DNA from: Candidatus Obscuribacterales bacterium
Lineage (GTDB): Bacteria; Cyanobacteriota; Vampirovibrionia; Obscuribacterales; Obscuribacteraceae
DNA length: 64,000 nucleotides
Direction: 5' to 3'
Assembly: GCA_019750335.1 (NCBI GenBank)
Contig: JAIEOQ010000004.1
Location: 62,001-126,000, forward strand
Every line of letters begins with the position of its first letter. Position 1 is the stretch's first letter. Shown here one piece after another: positions 31,050-37,925 of the stretch. The notes beneath the pieces are model-generated. The model made no database searches. It worked only from the letters and a program-made list of their open reading frames with translations, and had not been told where the DNA came from. Position numbers and translations under genes: made by a program.

Positions 31050-31075
31050 TTTCTTTCTCCCGGCTAAACCTGTTG

Positions 31076-31088
31076 TTAGACAGTCTAA
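31076..31088. promoter_or_regulatory. inverted repeat upstream of the TPR gene
   Basis: TTAGAC-A-GTCTAA, sharing both half-sites with the operator-like repeat at 27672-27686. It could be a regulator site for the TPR/TadG-like unit. Confidence 0.4.
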
Positions 31089-31128
31089 GGAGAAGTTATG
31101 AGCAAGAATGGAGCTGATTGTGGCAAAT

Positions 31129-32610
31129 TTATGACAAAGAAGTTTGTGTCAGAGGGATAGTAAACCAAAAAGTGCTGCCTTGTCCCTCGCTGCTATCAAC
31201 GCCAATTTTGCCATGGTGCTGTTCGATGATTGATTTGCAAATGGAAAGTCCCAGACCTGTGCCTCTTTTATTCTGACGTTCCTTATCTGCAACTTGCTTA
31301 AAGCGCTCAAAAATCGCTTCTTGATATTGAGCTGGAATGCCGCAGCCCTGATCATTCACGCTTATCTTCAATAAGCCATCCAGTTTCTCTAAATCGAGGC
31401 TGATAGTGGAGCCGGCGGCAGAAAATTTTATGGCGTTAGAAAGAAGATTGACTAGAACTTGAACCAAGCGTTCTTCGTCACCGCTGAAAGAGATGTCTGC
31501 TTGAGGTACTTTCAGCGTTACGGATTGCTCGTCGGCAAACCCTTGAACGGCGGCAATTGATCTTTCGATTATGGACTTGGTGCTGGTATTGTCAAAATAC
31601 ATTTCCAGCTTGCCGGCTTCCATCTTTTCTGAATCAAGCAAGTTATTAATCATCTTAATTAGGCGCATAATATCTCGTTCGGTCAGAGTCAGTCTTTTTT
31701 TTCCGACTTCGCTTAATTCGCCATAGATACCGGCTTGTAAAAGGTCGATTAGTCCACGCATGGAAGTAAGCGGTGTTTTTAAATCATGGCTGACCATGGC
31801 CATAATCTCTTGCTTGAAATGCTGAGCTTCTTCTCGTTTTTCGGCTGCTAAGGTCAGAGCTTTGGCCATGTCGTTGAAAACGTGATCCAGATGCGCTATT
31901 TCATCCTGTCCGGAAAGAGGCGGATTCAGCGGTCGACCTTCGGCAAGACGTTTAGTATTGTCCATTAGCACTGAGAGACGGCGTGCCGTGCCGCGATTAA
32001 AATAGAAAGCGAGAAATAGGGCAAGTATGATATTGAATGCGACACCGGCAATCAAAAGCTGCTGTACGTGATATCTACGTCTAGCTTGTGTGGCTGGTGC
32101 GGCAGCCTGAATTTTTTGCTCCACTTCAATTAGGGGCCCGGCGGCAATGGTTAAGTCTTTAAGTGAGATGCGCAAAGATTTCAGATAATCTATCGCTTCG
32201 CCTTTTTTGTGTTCTTTGCTTAACTCCCAGGCTTGTTCCAAGCCGACAATCAAATGATTAGATAGTGCTTTGAAGTGCTTCAATCTTTTTAACTGCTGAG
32301 GATTATCTTTAAGTAAATCGTTTAATACATTCAGCTCTTGGGGTAACTGTCTTTTTGCTTCGGCGTAGCGCTCCTTTAGAATGGAGTCTTCGGTGATGGC
32401 GTAAGTTGCGATGTTGGCTCCGGCATCGATAAAAAGTCGAATTAACCAATGCATATGTGTGACTACGGCACGGGCCCGGTTCTCCTCTTTGACCTCATTC
32501 TCTGCTTGTTGCAGTAATCCGGCCAGAGTAAACACAAAAATAAGCTCAAAAAGAAGCGGTACTGATACAAGAATCAAACCTTTGTGAGATAGCTTAAGAT
32601 TAGCCAGCAT
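31129..32610 (-). CDS. sensor histidine kinase, complete
   Basis: 493 residues: TM1 (KGLILVSVPLLFELIFVFTL), a ~160-residue periplasmic region, TM2 (about 184-205), HAMP, a HisKA domain with His275 in MVSHDLKTPL, and an HATPase domain. The HATPase has the N-box NLLSNAIKFS, DQGCGIP, FERFKQV and GTGLGLSICKS, so all catalytic parts are intact. It shares the KGLILVSVPLLFEL start with the degenerate sensors at 2107 and 3087. Its ATG region overlaps the end of the TadG-related gene by 11 bases, indicating one operon with it and the regulator upstream. Confidence 0.95.
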   Translation of the reverse strand: MLANLKLSHKGLILVSVPLLFELIFVFTLAGLLQQAENEVKEENRARAVVTHMHWLIRLFIDAGANIATYAITEDSILKERYAEAKRQLPQELNVLNDLLKDNPQQLKRLKHFKALSNHLIVGLEQAWELSKEHKKGEAIDYLKSLRISLKDLTIAAGPLIEVEQKIQAAAPATQARRRYHVQQLLIAGVAFNIILALFLAFYFNRGTARRLSVLMDNTKRLAEGRPLNPPLSGQDEIAHLDHVFNDMAKALTLAAEKREEAQHFKQEIMAMVSHDLKTPLTSMRGLIDLLQAGIYGELSEVGKKRLTLTERDIMRLIKMINNLLDSEKMEAGKLEMYFDNTSTKSIIERSIAAVQGFADEQSVTLKVPQADISFSGDEERLVQVLVNLLSNAIKFSAAGSTISLDLEKLDGLLKISVNDQGCGIPAQYQEAIFERFKQVADKERQNKRGTGLGLSICKSIIEQHHGKIGVDSSEGQGSTFWFTIPLTQTSLS

Positions 32611-33820
32611 CGGAATGGATTCCTTGTTTTATTCTCAATACGCCTAGTAGATTACAGATACCGCAAGCGGGAATAAACTCAAATGTATATTTGCTGCCTT
32701 GCACGGAGTTTGGTTTGCCGTCAGGATCCATAGAAACGTAATTGGCAAGATGGCTTTTTAAGGCTGCTTTCTCGTCGCGCAAAATTATATTCTCATTTTT
32801 AGTGTAGTCGCAATAAATATAGGCTCGCTGTTGCGGAGCGAGAAATGATTCATTTAGGAGAGCGCGAGTTTCCGAGTGGTCGTCTGCAAAATCAAAATCG
32901 GGTGAAATTTCGCGTATCCTTTGACGCATTTGATCGAGTATGCTTGGTGCTTTCGGTTCTTGGGCAAAAAACTCGGCAGGGGCACAGCCTCTGCCTGTTA
33001 GATTCTCAATTCGAATGAAACCGCCGAGTATGCTTGCTTGATAGTCTCCAACCGGATTGCCTGCGCGAGCATAAATAAACGGTTGTGATTTACTGCCGTA
33101 AGAATTTGGTACCGGCGGTGAGCCTTCAATGCTGATTGAATCATCTCCGGGATAAATGTTTTTTTTGAACTCTTCCTTGCCGATTAAAGTGGAAAGCGTG
33201 CCGGATTGCAAAGGAACAAATGAGTAAGTATGGGGTAAATTTGCTAAACGCAGTTTTTCATAACCGACAAAATATTCTTTACTGTTCTCGCCATGACAGA
33301 TGAGCTTCTTGAGCAAACCGGGATAACCAGCTGGAGTCTGATTTGTCTTAAATAAAATATTGCTGTTTTGTTTGCGATTAGTAAATGCTGTTGTCCATTC
33401 GGGGTCTTCATTTAACCGTTTGGCCAATCTTTTTTGCTGTTCAATGGCCAGAGATGCTACTTCCATAGCGTAGCCGTGCGTGCGCGGTCCGGCGTTACCG
33501 TTTGCTGCCATTGCGCTGGCGTTGAGCCCGATTAATGCAGCATGAGCCATTATGCGATTGATATTGGCTAAGGCGACGTGATTGTTCTCCGCGATTGTAT
33601 AAGGAGAGAATATGTCTTCCGTAGACGGAAACTTCTTCAGTGGCAGGTGGGCACGCATGTGCATTGCGCGGCGGATCATCTCGGAAGCTTTGGTTTCCTG
33701 AAGTTTCCGGCTTTGGATTTCTTTGGAGCTTTGATATTGACCGAACAGCCAAAAAGAAGAAACTACCGCTAAAAGAATCACAGTAACAAAAGTGAATAAA
33801 CGAAGCCTGAACTCGATCAT
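32600..33820 (-). CDS. TadG-like family member 2, between regulator and kinase genes
   Basis: 406 residues with one N-terminal TM (FTFVTVILLAVVSSFWLFG) and a large extracytoplasmic domain. It shares blocks with the 28596-30023 protein: NINRIMAHAALIGLNASAM, NGNAGPRT, VPNS, GGFIRIENLT, MRQRIREISPDFDFAD, QQRAYIY and CNLLGVLRI. Unlike member 1, it lacks the TadG-like QNTVDSG segment after the helix. The start overlaps the regulator's stop by one base and the end overlaps the kinase by 11 bases, so expression is tightly linked. An accessory sensor or ligand-binding role for the kinase is inferred from position only. Confidence 0.8.
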   Translation of the reverse strand: MIEFRLRLFTFVTVILLAVVSSFWLFGQYQSSKEIQSRKLQETKASEMIRRAMHMRAHLPLKKFPSTEDIFSPYTIAENNHVALANINRIMAHAALIGLNASAMAANGNAGPRTHGYAMEVASLAIEQQKRLAKRLNEDPEWTTAFTNRKQNSNILFKTNQTPAGYPGLLKKLICHGENSKEYFVGYEKLRLANLPHTYSFVPLQSGTLSTLIGKEEFKKNIYPGDDSISIEGSPPVPNSYGSKSQPFIYARAGNPVGDYQASILGGFIRIENLTGRGCAPAEFFAQEPKAPSILDQMRQRIREISPDFDFADDHSETRALLNESFLAPQQRAYIYCDYTKNENIILRDEKAALKSHLANYVSMDPDGKPNSVQGSKYTFEFIPACGICNLLGVLRIKQGIHSDAG

Positions 33821-34497
33821 CAGTGTGTATCCAATTTGTATCCACTACCGTGAACCGTAACAATAGCTGGCTTATTGCCGCCAGCGCTTAATTTTTGTCG
33901 AACCAATTTGATACATGTGCGTACGGCTTGGGGTGAGGCATCGCTTTCTGACTGCCAGACTCTGGCAAGTAATGCTTCCATACTAAAAACTTCATTCGGA
34001 TGGCGCATTAAGAACTCGAGTAAAGCAAATTCGCGGCGAGTAAGCTTCAGGTCCGCTCCGTTATTTGTGGCAGTAAATGCCTTGGGATCAAGTACCAAAT
34101 TTTCAAAAGTAAGCAGAGTGGAGACAGTCTGTTTTGTAGAACGTCTTAACAGGGCGCGTATGCGGGCAGATAATTCGCGCATATTGAAAGGTTTGGCTAA
34201 ATAATCGTCCGCGCCGGCATCAAGACCGATTTCTTTGTCAAGGATGGCATCACGTCCGGTAAGAAATAAAACTGGCGTCAAGCCGTCTTTCTGCCGGAAC
34301 TCCTTACATATGTCAAGACCGCTTATTCCCGGTAAATCCCAATCGAGAATCAGCAGATCGTATTTGTAAAAAAGTAGCTTCTCTTTTCCTTGGATCCCAT
34401 CATTAACCGTATCTACTTCATAATGTTCGGCGGCAAGCCAATCTTGGAGCATACCGGCTAAATTCAGATCATCTTCTACAACCAATATTTTGGACAT
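33820..34497 (-). CDS. OmpR-family response regulator
   Basis: 225 residues: a receiver with E8/D9/D10, phosphoacceptor D52 (LLILDWDLPG), T80 and K102, then a winged-helix output domain ending in VHGSGYKLDTH. First gene of a three-gene operon with the TadG-related protein and a complete histidine kinase. It is a paralogue of the regulator at 1315-1986. Its target genes are unknown. Confidence 0.94.
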   Translation of the reverse strand: MSKILVVEDDLNLAGMLQDWLAAEHYEVDTVNDGIQGKEKLLFYKYDLLILDWDLPGISGLDICKEFRQKDGLTPVLFLTGRDAILDKEIGLDAGADDYLAKPFNMRELSARIRALLRRSTKQTVSTLLTFENLVLDPKAFTATNNGADLKLTRREFALLEFLMRHPNEVFSMEALLARVWQSESDASPQAVRTCIKLVRQKLSAGGNKPAIVTVHGSGYKLDTH

Positions 34498-34562
34498 GGG
34501 ACAATCCTTGGCAGCATCAAATATTTTACCTTATGCTTTGTTGGTACTATAACGGTAACAAT

Positions 34563-35510
34563 ATGAGAACACAAAGCTTTTTTCTGGTCCTGCTATTCTT
34601 TTGCTGTTTTTCAATCAGCAAGGCCAATGCGCAGCTAATGAAATTTGAGACTGAAGAGGCGGATAGCAGACCGAGTCAACAGTCCGTTCTTGATGTTACT
34701 CCGGTGATGTCTTGGATTGATCCGGAACAAAAGCTCAAAGGCGTAATTTTATGCGTTCACGGATTGGGTTTGCATAAAGGCACTTATGCTCAATTCGGTG
34801 AACGCATGGCTAAAGAAGGTTACGCTGTTTATGCCGTTGATGTACGGGGCTTCGGTGCTTTTTTAGAAATGCCCGGACAACGCAAATGTGATTTTCCAAA
34901 ATGCTTGGATGATGTTCGTGCCGCTCTTGAGCTTGTGCGAAAAACCCATCCGCAGTTGCCTGTTTTTCTGCTTGGTGAATCTATGGGTGGTGCCATTGCA
35001 ATCAGAGTGACTTCAATGCACCCGGAGCTGGTTGAAGGATTGATCTCTTCGGTTCCCGGAGCGGCTCGTTACGGGCAGACTAAAAATGCAATCAAAGTCG
35101 GACTGAAGCTTTTAAGTGCTCCGAACGCCGAAATGGATGTTACTGATGTTGTTGTCAATCAATCGACTAAAAAGGAAGAGCTGAAAAAAGCATGGTCGAA
35201 AGACCCCCTTGCCCGCTTTAATCTTTCGCCGATTGAATTGCTCCAATTTCAACAGTTCATGGAAGAGAACAGCAAAAGCGCCAAGCGGATCAAAAAGACT
35301 CCGGTTTTAATGGTGCAGGGAGCTTCCGATGCTCTTGTCCGCCAAGATTCAAATATCAGTATCGTTAATCGCATTCAAAGCGAAGACAGCCAACTGATTT
35401 TGGTAGAAGGCGGAGAACATCTTATTTTTGAAGAAGGGCAGTTCGACGAAAACGTAATTAAGATTTTGTCCGAGTGGTTGGAGCAACACTTAAAATCTCT
35501 AGGGCGTTAA
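34563..35510 (+). CDS. secreted alpha/beta hydrolase (lysophospholipase-like)
   Basis: 315 residues from the ATG at 34563. It has a signal peptide (about 1-24, ending SKANAQ) and then a Hydrolase_4-type fold: oxyanion HGLGLHKGTYAQFGERMA, nucleophile elbow LGESMGGAIA, the acid region VQGASDALV and the catalytic His in VEGGEHLIFEE. These families cleave acylglycerols or lysophospholipids; the substrate here is not known. An upstream start at 34533 would spoil the signal peptide. The end overlaps the convergent YdjM-like gene by 53 bases. Confidence 0.88.
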   Translation: MRTQSFFLVLLFFCCFSISKANAQLMKFETEEADSRPSQQSVLDVTPVMSWIDPEQKLKGVILCVHGLGLHKGTYAQFGERMAKEGYAVYAVDVRGFGAFLEMPGQRKCDFPKCLDDVRAALELVRKTHPQLPVFLLGESMGGAIAIRVTSMHPELVEGLISSVPGAARYGQTKNAIKVGLKLLSAPNAEMDVTDVVVNQSTKKEELKKAWSKDPLARFNLSPIELLQFQQFMEENSKSAKRIKKTPVLMVQGASDALVRQDSNISIVNRIQSEDSQLILVEGGEHLIFEEGQFDENVIKILSEWLEQHLKSLGR

Positions 35511-35904
35511 AACGTTTGTGCATTCTATGAGCTAAAAAGTAAGTCAGCGGCTTGCGGCAGGGATTGCAGCGTTGATCGAGAATTAAGTGCGTAAGAACTG
35601 ATAAAGTAATTCCGACTCGGTAAGCGCGCTTATTCGGATGACGGCATAAAATGAAAAACAAAGCCAGAAGCTCATAAGAATGAAGCAAGAGATAAAGCTT
35701 GCCGCTGTAATGCTCGTGCTTGGCTTCATTAATGTGAAACCAACTTGGTTTCCAGCCGTGAGCTTTAACGTAATCAACAACATGGTCGACATCAATAAGC
35801 CATCCGGCAAAAAAGCTCGCTAAAGCTGCACCTGGTGATTTATAGCGATGATAAGTTAAAAGACCGATACCGGCGGAGCTGACGATATGCCCTAATGTTC
35901 GCAT
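35458..35904 (-). CDS. YdjM/DUF457-like membrane metal-dependent hydrolase
   Basis: 148 residues. It has His6 near the N-terminus, WLIDVDHVVDYV (Asp/His cluster), a second His segment (HEHYSGKLYLLLHSYELLALFF) and LTHLILDQ. Family members are inner-membrane proteins with conserved His/Asp residues thought to bind metal; activity is poorly defined. Two hydrophobic stretches fit membrane insertion. It overlaps the 3' end of the hydrolase gene by 53 bases, more than usual, so its last ~17 codons are also coding on the other strand. Confidence 0.7.
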   Translation of the reverse strand: MRTLGHIVSSAGIGLLTYHRYKSPGAALASFFAGWLIDVDHVVDYVKAHGWKPSWFHINEAKHEHYSGKLYLLLHSYELLALFFILCRHPNKRAYRVGITLSVLTHLILDQRCNPCRKPLTYFLAHRMHKRFNALEILSVAPTTRTKS

Positions 35905-36045
35905 CTGTAGCCTCCGGTCGTAAGTAAGGATTTTGCGCTTAACAACCCTTTGCTCATTTATACACTATTATTCTTTCCACCGCTATGACGAATTTAAGTA
36001 GTATCCTTATGTAAGCCTGGAGTATGGGAATGTCAGGAGGCTGTT

Positions 36046-37296
36046 ATGCAAGAGTCTGGAGTTGGTATGAGCGGTAGAAGCGCCATTTTAGTGGCAGCTG
36101 CTCTGCTATCGATAACTGGGTTGCCGGTAAGCGCTCAGGATCTAGATTTGAATCAGCCGTTAACCGGATTGCAGGCTGTGCCGATTGCTTATCAACAAAG
36201 TACTGGCGGTGGCTCCTATGTTCCTAATGCTCGTGCCGTCAGTCTTTATAATTTGGGCTTGAGCGCCTTTAAGCAAGGCAGCCCCGAGTCTGCAATTATT
36301 TTTTTCAAGCGCGCTTGTGACATCGATCCTAACTTAGCCGATGCTCAATACAATTTGGGTGTCATGTATCAGATGCAAAAGCGCTATAAAGAAGCGATTC
36401 CTCGTTTTGAAGAAGTTTTGCGCATCAAGCCGGCAGACCCCGACGCTCATTTTCAGCTGGGCATAGTGCTGCAAGATACGGGACGCCAGGCTGAAGGGCG
36501 CCAGCACCTTATGGCTATTGCTCCGAATAATCCGCATTTTACCGAAGCGCAACGTCGGCTTTCTCAACCGGCAAGCGCGGTCGGTCAGCCGATGCCGATT
36601 GAAACACCGCCGGTACAACCGGTCGTGCAACAAGCGATGCCACAACCTGATCTGCAAGGTTATCCGGCTGCTAATCCAAACTATGGGCAGCAGCCTTATC
36701 AGCAAACTCAAGTTGAGGTCGCGCCGCCTGTGCAGCAGACGTATCAGCAACCGCCAATGCAACAAACATATCAGCAGCCTCCGCTGCAACAACCGGTTGT
36801 TCAGCAACAACCAATCCAAACAGCCTATGTTACGCCGCCGGCTCAGCCGGTAGTGAAACCAGCGCCCGTAGTAAGTAAGGGCGGTCCGGTAGCAGTGTTG
36901 CCCGGCACTAACTTGCAAACCATTGCCAGCGGCTTTTCCGCACCGTCAGGTTTAGCTTTTGATCGTAACGGCAATTTGTATATCGCTAACTATATGACTA
37001 ACAGCATAGAACGTGTCGGTGCCGACGGTGTACGTAAAATCTTTTCTTCCGGAGTGAATTTGCGCGGACCGATCGGACTTGTAGCCGATGAAAACAATAA
37101 TCTTTATGTGGCTAACTATAACAGCGGTACGGTGATCAAAATCAATCCGGCGGGCATTTCGGCTATTGTTGCTCGTGGTTTTCGCAAGCCGTATTATTTG
37201 ACCTTAGGGCGAGAAGGCAGTTTGTATGTCAGCCAGCAAGAGGACAATTCAGTTGTTCGCATTGTGTTGCCCAATACTGCTGCTCCTGTTCGGTAA
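36046..37296 (+). CDS. secreted TPR plus NHL-propeller protein
   Basis: 416 residues, AGGAGG 5-7 bases before the ATG. A signal peptide (cleaved near PVSAQ) is followed by two TPR units (about residues 60-140; YNLGLSAFKQGSPESAIIFF and YNLGVMYQMQKRYKEAI). Then comes a Pro/Gln-rich linker of ~120 residues (QQPYQQTQ, QQTYQQPPMQQ). The C-terminus has about three NHL-type blades (SGFSAPSGLAFDRNGNLYIA and relatives). The NHL part is too short for a closed propeller, so it may assemble with partners. Probably periplasmic or surface-bound. plsC follows after 5 bases. Confidence 0.8.
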   Translation: MQESGVGMSGRSAILVAAALLSITGLPVSAQDLDLNQPLTGLQAVPIAYQQSTGGGSYVPNARAVSLYNLGLSAFKQGSPESAIIFFKRACDIDPNLADAQYNLGVMYQMQKRYKEAIPRFEEVLRIKPADPDAHFQLGIVLQDTGRQAEGRQHLMAIAPNNPHFTEAQRRLSQPASAVGQPMPIETPPVQPVVQQAMPQPDLQGYPAANPNYGQQPYQQTQVEVAPPVQQTYQQPPMQQTYQQPPLQQPVVQQQPIQTAYVTPPAQPVVKPAPVVSKGGPVAVLPGTNLQTIASGFSAPSGLAFDRNGNLYIANYMTNSIERVGADGVRKIFSSGVNLRGPIGLVADENNNLYVANYNSGTVIKINPAGISAIVARGFRKPYYLTLGREGSLYVSQQEDNSVVRIVLPNTAAPVR

Positions 37297-37301
37297 GAGT
37301 T

Positions 37302-37925
37302 ATGCCTGTAGATTATGATGCACAGGCTTTTACGCCTCTTCGTACAGCGATTTATATGGCAACGGCTCGCTATTTTTTTGGTTCATTATTTGCCGTAATG
37401 AATAGACTGGAATTCTCGGGAAGAGAAAACTTGCCAGAAGGTCCGGTGATTTTTGTTTCTAACCATCTATCCAATTGGGATCCGCCATTAGTCAGCCGAG
37501 TCGTTGATCGTCCGATTAGTTATTTGGCCAAAAAAGAGCTTTATAGCGACAAATTTTTCAAAAATTTGGTTCGTTTTTATGGTGCAATTTCAATTGATCG
37601 TGATAAACCGGAAGTTTCGACTTTCAAGGCTGTTCGTGGAATGCTCAAAGCCGGCTGGTCTTTGGGGATGTTTATTGAAGGCACCAGAAATAAAACTCCC
37701 GGTGTTTTAGGTAAACCTCATCATGGTCCGGCTTATTTTGCTAAAGCTAATCGTTTGCCGATTGTTCCGGTTGGCATTGTCGGTACAAATGTTACTCGAG
37801 GCAAAGTTTATGCCAAAATCGGTAAACCAATAATGCCGACAGACGATTTAGAGGCTACTACTTGGGAAATAATGCAATCTCTTTCCGAACTTACTGGTTT
37901 TAGTTTGCCGGAACGATCAAGTTAA
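37302..37925 (+). CDS. plsC: 1-acyl-sn-glycerol-3-phosphate acyltransferase
   Basis: 207 residues. It has the acyltransferase motifs NHLSNWDPP (H-x4-D catalytic pair) and MFIEGTRNKTPG (phosphate binding), with PIVPVGIVG later. It makes phosphatidic acid from lysophosphatidic acid at the inner membrane face. It starts 5 bases after the TPR/NHL gene and overlaps the convergent ATPase gene by 26 bases. The size is typical of PlsC. Other related acyltransferases cannot be excluded. Confidence 0.9.
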   Translation: MPVDYDAQAFTPLRTAIYMATARYFFGSLFAVMNRLEFSGRENLPEGPVIFVSNHLSNWDPPLVSRVVDRPISYLAKKELYSDKFFKNLVRFYGAISIDRDKPEVSTFKAVRGMLKAGWSLGMFIEGTRNKTPGVLGKPHHGPAYFAKANRLPIVPVGIVGTNVTRGKVYAKIGKPIMPTDDLEATTWEIMQSLSELTGFSLPERSS

